Positions 16,173-25,147 are shown, counted from the stretch's first letter. The stretch is 64,000 nt of DNA from Schumannella luteola (GCF_013408685.1 NZ_JACBZY010000001.1:1612001-1676000), one strand, 5' to 3'. Notes: generated by a model from the letters alone, not told the origin. Translations and numbers: made by a program.

Positions 16173-17405
16173 GTGACTGACCTCCGCCTCAGCGCCCGCA
16201 CCAAGTCCATCCCGCCGCGCTTCTGGAACCGCTCCGCCGCCGAGATCGCCGGCGAGCGCCACCGCATCGACGAGTTCACGACGCCGGTGCTCGCGCTCGA
16301 CGAGAGCGCCGAGGGACACAACATCCGCCGCTTCGCCCAGTGGGCGAAGGAGCAGGGCGTCGAGTTCGCCCCGCACGGCAAGACGACGATGTCGCCGCGC
16401 CTCTGGCGGCACCTGACCGAGGCGGGCGCGACCGCGATCTCGGTCGCGACCCCGTGGCAGGCGCAGCTCGCCCGCAGCGAGGGTGTGCGCCAGGTGCTGC
16501 TGGCGAGCGAGCTGCTCGACCCCGCGGCCGCGACCTGGCTGGCCCGCGAGCTCGACGACGACGCCGGCTTCCGGTTCTCGTGCTTCCTCGACTCGCAGGA
16601 GGGCCTCGAGGTGCTCACCGCGACCCGCGGCGACCGCCCCGTGGATGTGCTGATCGAGCTGGGCGAGCAGGGCGGACGCACCGGACGCCGCAGCTCCGAC
16701 GAGGCCCTCGCCCTCGCCTGGGCCGCCGCGCGCGAGAGCCGCGTGCGCCTGCACGGACTCGCCGGCTACGAGGGCTCGCTGGTCGCCGACCGCAGCCCCG
16801 AGTCCGAGGCGAAGGTGCGCGCCTACTACGCCCGCCTGATCGAGCTGTTCGAGACCATCGAGTCCTTCGAGCTGTGGGACGCCGACCGTCCGCCCGTGAT
16901 CACGGTCGGCGGTTCGATCTGGTTCGACGTGGCCGCCGAGGTGTTCGCCCCGCTCAAGGACCGCGCCCGCATCGTGCTGCGCGCCGGATCGTTCGTCGCC
17001 CAGGACGACGGCGTCTGGGGCGCACAGTCGCCGCTCGGCCCGCAGTCGGGCGTCGAGGATCCGCTGCGCCCGGCCCTGCGCCTCTGGAGCCGCGTCATCT
17101 CGCGCCCGGAGAAGGGCCTCGTGATCCTGGATGCCGGCAAGCGCGACGTGCCCGGCGACCTCGGATTCCCGGTGGCGGTCGCCGTCGACGGCACGTCGCT
17201 CGCCGGTCACGAGGTGTTCCGCCTCGACGACCAGCACGCCTACCTGCGCGTGCCGGAGGACAGCGCGCTGAAGCCCGGCGACGTCGTGCGGCTCGGCATC
17301 TCGCACCCCTGCGGCGGCTTCGACCGCTGGCGCGTGCTGCCGGTCGTCGACGACGCGAACGCGAAGAAGCCGCGGGTCGTGGGCTTCGTCGAGACCTGCT
17401 TCTAG
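16173..17405 (+). CDS. D-serine dehydratase/D-threonine aldolase-like PLP enzyme (amino acid deaminase)
   Basis: 410 residues of fold type III, alanine-racemase-like: the PLP lysine is in FAPHGKTTMSPRL near residue 70, and barrel segments such as RLHGLAGYEGSL follow. The C-terminal domain carries LGISHPCGGFDRW, the His and Cys zinc ligands typical of eukaryotic-type D-serine dehydratase and D-threonine aldolase. The family removes or cleaves D-amino acids; which one is not decidable here. The GTG at 16173 fits the leaderless spacing; the in-frame GTG at 16164 is an alternative that adds three residues. The next gene is a C26 hydrolase transcribed in the same direction from its own promoter. 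Confidence 0.85.
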   Translation: MTDLRLSARTKSIPPRFWNRSAAEIAGERHRIDEFTTPVLALDESAEGHNIRRFAQWAKEQGVEFAPHGKTTMSPRLWRHLTEAGATAISVATPWQAQLARSEGVRQVLLASELLDPAAATWLARELDDDAGFRFSCFLDSQEGLEVLTATRGDRPVDVLIELGEQGGRTGRRSSDEALALAWAAARESRVRLHGLAGYEGSLVADRSPESEAKVRAYYARLIELFETIESFELWDADRPPVITVGGSIWFDVAAEVFAPLKDRARIVLRAGSFVAQDDGVWGAQSPLGPQSGVEDPLRPALRLWSRVISRPEKGLVILDAGKRDVPGDLGFPVAVAVDGTSLAGHEVFRLDDQHAYLRVPEDSALKPGDVVRLGISHPCGGFDRWRVLPVVDDANAKKPRVVGFVETCF

Positions 17406-17503
17406 GCCGCTCGCCGACACTGCTCGAAATGACGCACATCCGGGCGGTTCGACCCGTGTGACGCCGCCCTCGCGCCGCAACACGCGCGAAACGCACGCGG
17501 TGC

Positions 17504-17509
17504 TTGGAT
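17504..17509 (+). promoter_or_regulatory. -10-like hexamer for leaderless C26 hydrolase gene
   Basis: TTGGAT ends 6 bases before the GTG at 17516. It deviates from [T/C]ANNNT at the second base, so this is the weakest member of the set. Confidence 0.35.
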
Positions 17510-17515
17510 GAGCGC

Positions 17516-18277
17516 GTGAGCTCCGCCCGCCCCGTCATCGGCATCACGACCTACCTCGAGCCCATCCGCTCGGGCATCTGGGATCTGCCGGCCGCCTACC
17601 TGCCCGAGACCTACCTGCGCTCCGTCATCGACGCGGGCGGGATCGCCGTGCTGCTGCCGCCGCAGCCGGTGGATGCGGAGGTCGCCGCGGCGACGATCGC
17701 GAGCCTCGACGGGCTGCTCGTCACGGGAGGCTACGACGTCGACCCGGCGCGCTACGGCCAGCCGGCGGGCGCGCACACGGATGCGCCGCGCGACGACCGC
17801 GATGACTGGGAGGATGCGCTGCTCACGGCGGCGATCGCGGCCGAGCTGCCCTTCCTCGGCATCTGCCGCGGCCTGCAGCTGCTCAACGTGCACCAGGGCG
17901 GCACCCTGCTGCAGCACCTGCCCGACGCCCTCGACGGCGACACCCGCTACAGCGGCGACGCCGGCGTCTTCGCGATCAACGAGGCCGCGCCGGTCGACGG
18001 CTCCCGCATCGCGGGGCTCTACGAGGGTGCGGCGAGCGTGGATGTGCGCAGCTACCACCATCAGGCGGTCGACCGGCTCGGCGACGGGCTGCGGGTGACG
18101 GCCGTGTCGGCCGGCGCCGGGGCGACCGAGCAGGTCGTTCAGGCGATCGAGCTCGAGGGCGACGCCTTCGGGGTCGCCGTGCAGTGGCATCCCGAGCAGA
18201 TCGGCGATCTGCGGGTCTTCCGCGGACTGGTGGATGCGGCCGCCGAGCACCGCCGCGCCCGCTCAGCCCGGGGCTAG
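17516..18277 (+). CDS. gamma-glutamyl-GABA hydrolase-type (peptidase C26) glutamine amidotransferase
   Basis: 253 residues with the class I glutamine amidotransferase fold. The nucleophile Cys is in PFLGICRGLQLLNVHQGG near residue 118, and the His-Glu pair is in AVQWHPEQ near residue 225. The N-terminal PVIGITTYLE and GLLVTGGYDVDP are typical of PuuD-like enzymes, which hydrolyse gamma-glutamyl amides such as gamma-glutamyl-GABA in putrescine breakdown. No other Puu gene is adjacent, though an aminotransferase lies 15 kb away, so the substrate is open. The reading frame also allows a TTG at 17504, but that triplet belongs to the putative -10. Confidence 0.87.
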   Translation: MSSARPVIGITTYLEPIRSGIWDLPAAYLPETYLRSVIDAGGIAVLLPPQPVDAEVAAATIASLDGLLVTGGYDVDPARYGQPAGAHTDAPRDDRDDWEDALLTAAIAAELPFLGICRGLQLLNVHQGGTLLQHLPDALDGDTRYSGDAGVFAINEAAPVDGSRIAGLYEGAASVDVRSYHHQAVDRLGDGLRVTAVSAGAGATEQVVQAIELEGDAFGVAVQWHPEQIGDLRVFRGLVDAAAEHRRARSARG

Positions 18278-18286
18278 TCCGCGAGT

Positions 18287-18312
18287 GCGGGGACCGCCGC
18301 GGCGATCCCCGC
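18287..18312. terminator. hairpin between convergent genes
   Basis: GCGGGGA (18287-18293) pairs with TCCCCGC (18306-18312) around a 12-base GC loop. It lies in the 40 bases between the C26 hydrolase gene and the convergent tail-protein gene and could serve both. Confidence 0.4.
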
Positions 18313-18317
18313 TGAAC

Positions 18318-19205
18318 TCACTCGGCGTCGCCTGCCGGCGGGGTCTTCGGCGTGCGCGGGGTGCGCGGCTTCGCGGCGGGCTTGGGCGTCGAGCCGCTCG
18401 TCGCGCCGGCGCTGGACGAGGCCCGGCGCGTTCCGGTCGATCCGGTGGCCGTGCTCTTCGACGCGCTCGACCGGCCCGCGGCGGGCTTGCGGGCCGGCTT
18501 CGCGGCGGCGCCCGTGGTCGCGGCCGTCTCGGTTCCGGTGCTTCCGGCGTTGGCGTGGCTGACGGCCGACTTCGGCGTCGGCAGCACGGCGGTGTCCGCG
18601 GTTCCCGCGCGGTCCGCGGCGTCGACGGCGAGGTCGTCGGCGGCGGTTCCGGCCGCATCCTCGTCGGTCGCCGCGGTCGAGGCGCTCGTCGTCGCGGCGC
18701 TCGAGGAGCCCGCCGACGTCGTGCCGCTGTCGGCGACCACCGGCGCGATGGGCCCGGTGACGTTCGACTCCTCGGCGATGCCGGCGGGAGCCGCGATCGT
18801 GTGCGGGGTCACCGAGGCGCTCGGCGCCGTGGCCGTGGGGGCGCCGCCCGCGCTCGACCCCGTGGGAGCCGCGGGAGACCCCTCAGCGCTCGCAGCGCCG
18901 GCAGCGGCTGCCACATCCGCCGGGGGAGCGGTCGGCGTCCAGTCGGGAGCCGGAGCGGCCGCGGTCGGCTGACCGGGTCCGCCGACCGGACCGGGTGCGG
19001 GCGCCGGCGCTTTCGGCTCGTGCCGGTCGAGGTAGAGCTGTGCTGCACGGGTGCCGACCACGAGGAAGCGGACCAGCAGCACGAGCAGGATCACGATCAC
19101 CGCGAACACGAAGAGCAGGAACGCGGCCCAGAGGCCGAAGCCGATGAAGTGCAGACCGTAGCCGTGACCGAAGCCCGGGCCGCCGCCGGGGATGAGCGGA
19201 TTCAT
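18318..19205 (-). CDS. membrane protein with long Ala/Ser/Thr and basic H1-like tail
   Basis: 295 residues. A Gly-rich N-terminus (PGGGPGFGHGYGLHF) is followed by one strong membrane helix at about residues 23-48, then 240 residues of low-complexity Ala/Thr/Ser/Pro. The last 65 residues become Lys/Arg-Pro-Ala rich (KPARKPAAGR, KPAAKPRTPRTPKTPP), like a histone H1 or linker tail. I do not recognise the family. The start overlaps the stop of the small membrane-protein gene as TGATG, with GGAG upstream, so the two are translationally coupled. The basic tail could bind nucleic acid or acidic envelope polymers; that is speculation. Confidence 0.65.
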   Translation of the reverse strand: MNPLIPGGGPGFGHGYGLHFIGFGLWAAFLLFVFAVIVILLVLLVRFLVVGTRAAQLYLDRHEPKAPAPAPGPVGGPGQPTAAAPAPDWTPTAPPADVAAAAGAASAEGSPAAPTGSSAGGAPTATAPSASVTPHTIAAPAGIAEESNVTGPIAPVVADSGTTSAGSSSAATTSASTAATDEDAAGTAADDLAVDAADRAGTADTAVLPTPKSAVSHANAGSTGTETAATTGAAAKPARKPAAGRSSASKSTATGSTGTRRASSSAGATSGSTPKPAAKPRTPRTPKTPPAGDAE

Positions 19206-19393
19206 CAGTCCTCCAGCTCCAGCTCGCGGTTGTCTTCGATGACGGTGCCGACCGCGATCGCGACGGTCATGGCCCAGCTGATCCACATCAGCGCGAGGCG
19301 CCAGTCCTTGGGGCCCTTGCGGGTGGTCTGGACGAGGCCGAAGGCCCCGAAGAGCGAGCTCAGCACGCTCGTGTTCAGCAGGTACTTGCGCAT
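19205..19393 (-). CDS. small membrane protein, 62 residues
   Basis: The sequence starts MRKYLLNTSVLSSLFGAFGLVQTT, has a second hydrophobic helix (LALMWISWAMTVAIAVGTVI) and an acidic end (EDNRELELED). It is probably a two-helix membrane protein of unknown function. It is the first gene of a two-gene unit, sharing one base with the start of the tail protein that follows. The divergent neighbour is the permease gene, and the short divergent region contains GAGG near 19395. Confidence 0.65.
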   Translation of the reverse strand: MRKYLLNTSVLSSLFGAFGLVQTTRKGPKDWRLALMWISWAMTVAIAVGTVIEDNRELELED

Positions 19394-19456
19394 TCCGCCT
19401 CCTCAGCAGTGCGGCCAACGCTACCCGGCGCGGGAGGCGTGTTCCCAGGGTCTACA

Positions 19457-20650
19457 GTGAAGCGCCAGCCCCGATGGTCGTGGTGGCGGAAGGAACCACG
19501 GTTGCGCACCGCGATCATCGGCGCCGTCCTGCTCGTGCTCGGCGTCGTGGCCGTCGCGACGGGGCTCCTGCCCTTCTCCGAGGCGCTCGCCGTCGCCGAC
19601 CGCACCTGGCCCATCCTGCTGTTCGTCGTGGCGATCACGGTCGTCACCGAGCTCGCCGCCGAGGCCGGCCTGTTCACCGCGATCGCCGAGCGCACGGCCC
19701 GCTGGGGCGCCCACCGCGCCTGGCTGCTCTGGATCTTCGTCGTGCTGCTCGCTGTGATCAGCACGGTGTTCCTCTCGCTCGACACGACGGCCGTGCTGCT
19801 GACGCCCGTCGTCGTGCAGCTCGCCCGTCACAACGGCCTGCCGCCGCTGCCCTTCGCGCTCACGACGGTGTGGCTGGCGAACACGGGATCGCTGCTGCTG
19901 CCGGTGTCGAACCTGACCAACCTGCTGGCCGAACATGCTCTCGGCGGAATGCAGGCCGCATCCTTCGCCGCGATGATGGCGCTGCCGGCGCTCGTCGCGG
20001 TGCTCGTGCCGTGCGCGGTGCTATTCCTGATCTACCGCCGCGACCTGCTGCGCCGCTATCAGCCGGGAACGCCCGAGCCGATCGGCGACAAGGTGCTCTT
20101 CCGTGCCTCGGCGATCACGGTGGCGGCGCTGCTGCCGCTGCTCGTCTCGGGTCTGCCGGTATGGATGCCGGCCTGCGCCGGAGCCCTCGTGCTCGGGGTG
20201 CTGTTCGCCGTGCGCCGCCGTCGGGTGCTGCGCTTCGCGCTCATCCCGTGGCAGCTGGTCGTGCTCGCCTCCGGCCTCTTCCTCGTCGTCGAGACCGGAC
20301 ACGCGCTCGGCCTGACGGGGATGCTGGCTCAGCTCGTCGGCGGAGGAGAGGGCCCGCTCGCCCTGCTGCGGCTCGCGGGCACGGCCGGCGTCGGCGCGAA
20401 CGCGATCGACAACCTCCCCGCCTATCTGCTGCTCGAGCCGCTCGCCGAGAGCCCGCACCGCATCGCGGCGCTGCTCGTCGGGGTCAACGCGGGGCCGCTC
20501 ATCACGCCGTGGGCGTCGCTCGCGACCCTGCTCTGGCATTCGCGCCTGACGTCGATGGGCGTCGAGATCTCGTGGCGGCGCTACGCCCTGCTCGGGCTGA
20601 TCGTCGCGCCGCTCACGGTCGTGCTGGCGACGCTCGCGATCCTCGTCTGA
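19457..20650 (+). CDS. ArsB/NhaD/SLC13-type anion or ion permease
   Basis: 397 residues with about 11 membrane helices. FLSLDTTAVLLTPVVVQLA near residue 100-118 and VWLANTGSLLLPVSNLTNLLAEHAL near residue 138-162 are the duplicated hairpin signature of the ion transporter superfamily that includes ArsB and citrate/dicarboxylate carriers; GANAIDNLPAYLLLEPL near 315 is the second-half counterpart. The substrate (arsenite, dicarboxylate or sodium/proton) is not decidable; no ars genes are adjacent. I chose the GTG at 19457 because CAGGG lies 6 bases upstream and residues before it are not hydrophobic or conserved. Confidence 0.8.
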   Translation: MKRQPRWSWWRKEPRLRTAIIGAVLLVLGVVAVATGLLPFSEALAVADRTWPILLFVVAITVVTELAAEAGLFTAIAERTARWGAHRAWLLWIFVVLLAVISTVFLSLDTTAVLLTPVVVQLARHNGLPPLPFALTTVWLANTGSLLLPVSNLTNLLAEHALGGMQAASFAAMMALPALVAVLVPCAVLFLIYRRDLLRRYQPGTPEPIGDKVLFRASAITVAALLPLLVSGLPVWMPACAGALVLGVLFAVRRRRVLRFALIPWQLVVLASGLFLVVETGHALGLTGMLAQLVGGGEGPLALLRLAGTAGVGANAIDNLPAYLLLEPLAESPHRIAALLVGVNAGPLITPWASLATLLWHSRLTSMGVEISWRRYALLGLIVAPLTVVLATLAILV

Positions 20651-20722
20651 CGACGGCGGGCTGAGCGAGCCCGCACCCTGGCACTCGACTGTCAACCCGA
20701 GAGCCCGCCGAACGCGCGCCGA

Positions 20723-20728
20723 TAGCCT
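20723..20728 (+). promoter_or_regulatory. -10 hexamer for leaderless otsA
   Basis: TAGCCT ends 6 bases before the GTG at 20735, and there is no Shine-Dalgarno. Confidence 0.6.
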
Positions 20729-20734
20729 GGGCTC

Positions 20735-22342
20735 GTGCCTGACGACAGATCCCATCTCGTCGTCGTGTCGAATCGCCTCCCCGTCGACCGCACGGTCGGA
20801 CCCGACGGGGAACCTACCTGGTCGCAGTCGCCCGGCGGCCTGGTCACCGCGCTCGAGCCCGTCATGCGCTCGGCCGGCGGTGCCTGGGTCGGCTGGGGCG
20901 GTCAGCCCGATCTCGGTCTCGAGCCCTTCGAACACGACGGCATCCGCATCATCCCGATCGACCTCAGCGAGTCCGACATCGAGAGGTACTACGAGGGCTT
21001 CAGCAACGACACCCTCTGGCCGCTGTACCACGACGTCATCGCGCCGCCGAGCTACCACCGCCTGTGGTGGGACAGCTACCTCAGCGTCAACCGGCGCTTC
21101 GCGGATGCGGCCATCGCCGCCGCCGCGCCCGACGCGACGGTCTGGGTGCAGGACTACCAGCTGCAGCTCGTGCCGCGCATGCTGCGCGAGGCCCGGCCCG
21201 ATCTGACGATCGGCTTCTTCAACCACATCCCCTTCCCCGCCTACGGCATCTACTCGCAGCTGCCGTGGCGCACGCAGATCATCGAGGGTCTGCTCGGCGC
21301 GGATGTGATCGGCTTCCAGCGCGTCGCCGACGCCGGCAACTTCACCCGCGCGGTGCGGCGCCTGCTGCCCTACTCGACGAAGGGCTCGATCGTGAACGTG
21401 CCCGACGGCGACGGCGCGCGTCAGGTGCTCGCGAAGGCGTTCCCGATCTCGATCGACACCGCCGGCTTCGAGGAGCTCGCTCAGAGACCCGAGGTGCGGG
21501 CGCGGGCGGAGCAGATCCGCCACGACCTCGGCAACCCGCGCAAGATCATGCTCGGCGTCGACCGGCTCGACTACACGAAGGGCATCCGGCACCGGGTGAA
21601 GGCCTTCGGCGAGCTGCTGGCCGACGGCCGCATCGAGGTCGGCGACGTCGCGCTCGTGCAGGTCGCCAGCCCCAGCCGTGAGCGCGTGGAGACCTACCGG
21701 CAGCTGCGCGACGAGGTCGAGCTGACCGTCGGACGCATCAACGGCGACTACGGCACCATCAGCCACCAGCCGATCAGCTACCTGCACCACGGCTTCCCGC
21801 GGGAGGAGATGGCGGCGCTCTATCTGGCCGCCGACGTCATGCTCGTCACGGCCCTGCGCGACGGGATGAACCTCGTCGCCAAGGAGTACGTCGCCGCCCG
21901 CAGCGGCGACCTCGACGGGGTGCTCGTGCTGAGCGAGTTCGCCGGCGCCGCCGACGAGCTGCGCACGGCCGTGCTGATCAACCCGCACGACATCGCCGGG
22001 CTCAAGGACGCCATCCGCGGCGCCCTCGACATGCCCCGCGAGGAACGGCGGCGGCGGATGCGCGCCATGCGCAAGCGGGTGCGCGAGAACGACGTCGAGC
22101 ACTGGTCGGCGACGTTCCTCGACGCGCTGCGTCGCGTGCGGCGGGGTGACGACCTGTCGGCGCTCTCCGCGTCGGGCAGCCGCCGCTCGGCCGGGCAGGC
22201 ACCCGGACCGGACACCGCGCCGCCCGGCCACGAGGCCTCCGGTGCGCACGCGGCGTCGGGAGCGCACCGCGGCTCCGGTCATGACGAGGCCGCGCCCCCG
22301 CGGGTCGACCCGGGAGCCTCCGCGATCGGAGCCCCGCGATGA
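20735..22342 (+). CDS. otsA: alpha,alpha-trehalose-phosphate synthase (UDP/GDP-glucose-forming)
   Basis: 535 residues of family GT20. The expected blocks are present in order: [58 protein letters not shown] (donor/phosphate binding) and [15 protein letters not shown] near residue 380. It joins a nucleotide-glucose to glucose-6-phosphate to make trehalose-6-phosphate in the cytoplasm. The last 60 residues are a non-conserved, disordered Gly/Ala/His/Pro tail. Its stop overlaps the otsB start as ATGA, so the two enzymes are coupled. Confidence 0.95.
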   Translation: MPDDRSHLVVVSNRLPVDRTVGPDGEPTWSQSPGGLVTALEPVMRSAGGAWVGWGGQPDLGLEPFEHDGIRIIPIDLSESDIERYYEGFSNDTLWPLYHDVIAPPSYHRLWWDSYLSVNRRFADAAIAAAAPDATVWVQDYQLQLVPRMLREARPDLTIGFFNHIPFPAYGIYSQLPWRTQIIEGLLGADVIGFQRVADAGNFTRAVRRLLPYSTKGSIVNVPDGDGARQVLAKAFPISIDTAGFEELAQRPEVRARAEQIRHDLGNPRKIMLGVDRLDYTKGIRHRVKAFGELLADGRIEVGDVALVQVASPSRERVETYRQLRDEVELTVGRINGDYGTISHQPISYLHHGFPREEMAALYLAADVMLVTALRDGMNLVAKEYVAARSGDLDGVLVLSEFAGAADELRTAVLINPHDIAGLKDAIRGALDMPREERRRRMRAMRKRVRENDVEHWSATFLDALRRVRRGDDLSALSASGSRRSAGQAPGPDTAPPGHEASGAHAASGAHRGSGHDEAAPPRVDPGASAIGAPR

Positions 22343-23190
22343 GCACAGGGGAGACGGTGCGCGAGCCGGACCGCGCAGCGACCGGGCGCGCGTCGGCGCA
22401 TCCGCACCCGCTTCCCGACCCGCTCGCCGGGGCGCTGCGCGAGCTCGCGCACCAGCGCCGCCTGCTCATCGCGCTCGACTTCGACGGCACCCTCGCGCCC
22501 GAGGTCGACGACCCCGAGAAGGCGCGGGCGCTGCCTGAAGCGCGGGCGGCGGTGCTGCGGCTCAACGCCCTGCCGAACACGCGCGTGGCGATGGTCAGCG
22601 GGCGGGCGCTCGGCAGCCTCATCCACGTCACCGATCTTCCCGACGACGTGCTGCTGGTCGGCTCGCACGGCATCGAGCTGCGACTCGACAACCCCGACGA
22701 CGCCCTCGCTCTCAACGATCAGGAGCAGGAGGACGTCGAGGTGCTGCACGAGGTGCTCGGCGAGGTCGCCGACTCGCTCGACGACGTCTGGCTCGAGCCG
22801 AAGCCGGCCGGCTTCGCCCTGCACACGCGTCTCGCCTCCGACCGCGCCTCGCGTGTGGCCCACCTGGTGGCGCTGACCGAGACCGCGGCCGAGCTCGACA
22901 ACCTCACGGTGCGGCACGGCAAGAACGTGCTCGAGTTCTCGGTGCGCTCGACGACGAAGGGCGAGGCGGTCGAGCACCTGCGGCGCTACGTGAAGGCGGA
23001 TGCGGTGTTCTACGCCGGCGACGACGTCACCGACGAAGACGCCTTCGCCGCTCTCGAGGCACACGACCTGGGCCTCAAGAGCGGCAGCGGCGACACGGTC
23101 GCGGCGCACCGCGTCGACGGCCCCGCGGAGGTCGCGGCGGCGCTGGCGGCGCTGGCGACCTTCCGCGAGGGCGACGTGCACGAGCAGTAG
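22339..23190 (+). CDS. otsB: trehalose-6-phosphate phosphatase
   Basis: 283 residues of the HAD superfamily. The nucleophile motif [14 protein letters not shown] is near residue 46, the second motif VAMVSGRAL near 86, and [10 protein letters not shown] near 233. It removes the phosphate from trehalose-6-phosphate to give free trehalose, a compatible solute and cell-wall precursor in actinobacteria. The start overlaps the otsA stop by four bases. The gene is followed by a 13-base tandem repeat and the convergent SDR gene. Confidence 0.95.
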   Translation: MSTGETVREPDRAATGRASAHPHPLPDPLAGALRELAHQRRLLIALDFDGTLAPEVDDPEKARALPEARAAVLRLNALPNTRVAMVSGRALGSLIHVTDLPDDVLLVGSHGIELRLDNPDDALALNDQEQEDVEVLHEVLGEVADSLDDVWLEPKPAGFALHTRLASDRASRVAHLVALTETAAELDNLTVRHGKNVLEFSVRSTTKGEAVEHLRRYVKADAVFYAGDDVTDEDAFAALEAHDLGLKSGSGDTVAAHRVDGPAEVAAALAALATFREGDVHEQ

Positions 23191-23206
23191 ACGCCCGCGC
23201 CCCTCT

Positions 23207-23283
23207 CAGCCGCGCAGCTCAGCCGGGCAGCTCAGCCGCGCAGCTCAGCCGGGTGGCTGAGCGAGCTGTTCAGCCGCGCAGCT
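23207..23283. repeat. 13-bp tandem repeat between convergent otsB and SDR genes
   Basis: Four contiguous units at 23207-23219, 23220-23232, 23233-23245 and 23246-23258 have the consensus CAGCCGCGCAGCT (alternate units read CAGCCGGGCAGCT). A 12-base interruption follows, and a fifth perfect unit at 23271-23283 lies within the 3' end of the SDR coding sequence. Each unit contains AGCTCAGC-type inverted bases that could pair. Confidence 0.75.
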
Positions 23284-23980
23284 GGGCGAGCTGCTCGGCG
23301 TAGAACTCGACCGGGTCGGTCACCGCGCCCTTGACGTGGTGGCTCCACTCGTCGACGAGCACCTCGATGTCGCCTCTCTCGATGCCGTCGAGGGCGATGC
23401 GGGCGACCTCCGCCGGGTCGACCATCGGCCCTTCGTAGCCGGCCATGATGTCGGTGTCGGCGGCACCCAGGTGGATGCCGGTGACCTGTGTGCCCTGCGC
23501 GGCCAGCTCGAGGCGGATGCCGGCGGTGAGCGCCCACTCGGCCGCCTTCGCGGGCGCGTAGGCGCCGGCGCCCGGGGTGCTGAACCACGACAGCGCCGAG
23601 AGCACGTTCGCGATCGCGCCGCCGCCGTTCGCGGCGAGCACGGGAGCGAAGGCGCGCGCCATGCTCAGCGTGCCGAAGTAGTGGGTCTCCATCTCGAGCC
23701 GCACCAGGTCGAGGTCGCCGGCGATCAGGTCCTGTCGGGTCGCGATCCCGGCGTTGTTGATCAGCAGCTGCACGTCGCCGGCCTCGGCCGCCGCGGCGAC
23801 GACCTGCTCGGCATCGGTGATGTCGAGGCGCAGCGGGCGCACGCCCTCGAGGTCGATCGTCTCGGGGCGGCGCGCGGCCGCCCACACCGCGGCGCCGCGC
23901 TCCCGCAGCTGCTCGGCGAGCCGGCGGCCGATGCCGCGGTTCGCGCCGGTGACGAGGGCGACGGTTCCGTCGATCTTCAT
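23270..23980 (-). CDS. short-chain dehydrogenase/reductase
   Basis: 236 residues with a classical SDR layout: ALVTGANRGIGRRLA at residues 9-22 (TGxxxGIG), INNAGIA (NNAG), a Ser in NVLSALSW, and YAPAK as the catalytic YxxxK near residue 145. It is an NAD(P)-dependent oxidoreductase of unknown substrate. AAGGAG precedes the ATG. It is divergent from a MerR-type regulator, and a dyad sits inside an over-long promoter facing this gene (24057-24080), so it is probably the regulator's main target. The 3' end has absorbed a copy of the tandem repeat. Confidence 0.87.
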   Translation of the reverse strand: MKIDGTVALVTGANRGIGRRLAEQLRERGAAVWAAARRPETIDLEGVRPLRLDITDAEQVVAAAAEAGDVQLLINNAGIATRQDLIAGDLDLVRLEMETHYFGTLSMARAFAPVLAANGGGAIANVLSALSWFSTPGAGAYAPAKAAEWALTAGIRLELAAQGTQVTGIHLGAADTDIMAGYEGPMVDPAEVARIALDGIERGDIEVLVDEWSHHVKGAVTDPVEFYAEQLAQLRG

Positions 23981-24050
23981 GGTTCTCCTTGCTGCCGCCG
24001 CCGGTGGGCGGGGCTGTCGATGCGAGCGCGCGGATGACGCGCCGGGTTAC

Positions 24051-24080
24051 CGTAAGACCTGACATCAATGTGAGGTGCAA
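24051..24080 (-). promoter_or_regulatory. MerR-type promoter and operator facing the SDR gene
   Basis: The dyad ACCTGACAT-CA-ATGTGAGGT (24057-24076) matches its complement at 8 of 9 positions per arm. On the SDR strand it sits between TTGCAC (24075-24080) and TACGGT or TTACGG near 24049-24055, with a 19-20 bp spacer. This is the arrangement activated by MerR-family proteins through DNA untwisting. Confidence 0.6.
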
Positions 24081-24159
24081 GCGGGCGTCTCGACGACCGC
24101 GTCGGCACCTCGACCATCACTCGCATCCCAGACCGCACCAGCGAGGAAGGAACGCATCC

Positions 24160-24708
24160 ATGCGCATCGGCGATCTCTCCGCGGCGACCGGCGCGAGCGT
24201 GCGCTCGCTGCGCTACTACGAGGAGCAGGGGCTCATCGCCCCCGACCGCACCCCGGGTGGCCAGCGCGAGTTCGACGCGCTCGATCCGGCGCGGGTCGCG
24301 TTCATCCAGCAGCTGTTCGCGGCCGGCATGACCAGCTCGAGCATCCGCGAGCTGCTGCCGTGCACGCACTCGGGCCGCACCACGCGGGCCCAGCGCGCGC
24401 GGCTCCGCGCCGACCGCGACCGCATCGCCGAGCAGATCGACCGCCTCGTGCAGGCGCGCGACCGACTGGATCACGTCATCGAGCTGGCCGAGGAGCGCGC
24501 TTACGACTCAGCATCCGACCCCGACCGCGCCTCCGATCCCGAGCCGGGTCGGCCCGACGGCGGCTGGTGGGGATCCGGTCTGGTCGGATGCGACACCGAC
24601 CTCGCCGCGATCCCGGTGTCGGGAGAGAGAGCGGAAGCGGGAAAGGCTTCGACTGCGGTCGCCGCGCCCGCCGGGACGGAGACGGCCCCGGCTCTCAGCC
24701 CTTCGTGA
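24160..24708 (+). CDS. MerR-family transcriptional regulator
   Basis: 182 residues. The MerR HTH is MRIGDLSAATGASVRSLRYYEEQGLIAPDR at the N-terminus, with GGQREFD and the coiled-coil dimerisation helix (RLRADRDRIAEQIDRLVQARDRLDHVIELAEE) at about residues 75-110. The last 70 residues are low-complexity and without a recognisable ligand domain. One Cys (LLPCTHS) lies at the start of the dimer helix, but not the SoxR cluster. GAGGAAGG precedes the ATG. It is divergent from the SDR gene and probably activates it. Its 3' end overlaps the convergent hypothetical gene by 14 bases. Confidence 0.87.
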   Translation: MRIGDLSAATGASVRSLRYYEEQGLIAPDRTPGGQREFDALDPARVAFIQQLFAAGMTSSSIRELLPCTHSGRTTRAQRARLRADRDRIAEQIDRLVQARDRLDHVIELAEERAYDSASDPDRASDPEPGRPDGGWWGSGLVGCDTDLAAIPVSGERAEAGKASTAVAAPAGTETAPALSPS

Positions 24709-25147
24709 TCGTGCGCGGCACCCAGTAGACGGGGTCGATCGCGCGGATCCCGGCGTCGGTGGCGATGAGCTCGACGTCGGAGACGACCTTCGCCCCGTCG
24801 TCGTCGCGGCCGGTGACGGTGACGATCACGCGTCCGTCGGACGCCGACCGGGTGCTGATCGTGACCTCCTTCAGGCCCGGATCGCGATCGTCGCTCTGCG
24901 CGGCGGCGACCGACTCCGAGCAGCGGTTCGGATCGTCGGCGTAGTCGTTGCAGAAGGCGACGGCGTCGGTGCTCGGCTCGCCGACGCCCGCGCCCGACTC
25001 GATCACGTGCGCCATGAAGGTGTTCGCCTCCTTCGCCGTGACGGCGACGGGGGAGTGCTGGCCGATCGCGATCGCCCCCGCGACAGCGCAGCCGGCGACG
25101 GCGACGGCAGCTCCGGCGCCGAGGCCGGTGATCGCGCGAGTCGGCAT
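24695..25147 (-). CDS. exported or membrane-tethered hypothetical protein
   Basis: 150 residues with an N-terminal hydrophobic segment (ITGLGAGAAVAVAGCAVAGAIAIG) that could be an anchor; the Cys inside it is not in a convincing lipobox. The remainder is an extracytoplasmic domain with two Cys (AFCNDY, NRCSE), likely a disulfide, and a beta-rich end (VTISTR, VIVTVTGRD, VSDVELIAT). I do not recognise the family. The ATG at 25147 has GAGG 9 bases upstream; an ATG at 25156 is an alternative. A TAGCGT promoter lies about 45 bases upstream. Confidence 0.65.
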   Translation of the reverse strand: MPTRAITGLGAGAAVAVAGCAVAGAIAIGQHSPVAVTAKEANTFMAHVIESGAGVGEPSTDAVAFCNDYADDPNRCSESVAAAQSDDRDPGLKEVTISTRSASDGRVIVTVTGRDDDGAKVVSDVELIATDAGIRAIDPVYWVPRTITKG

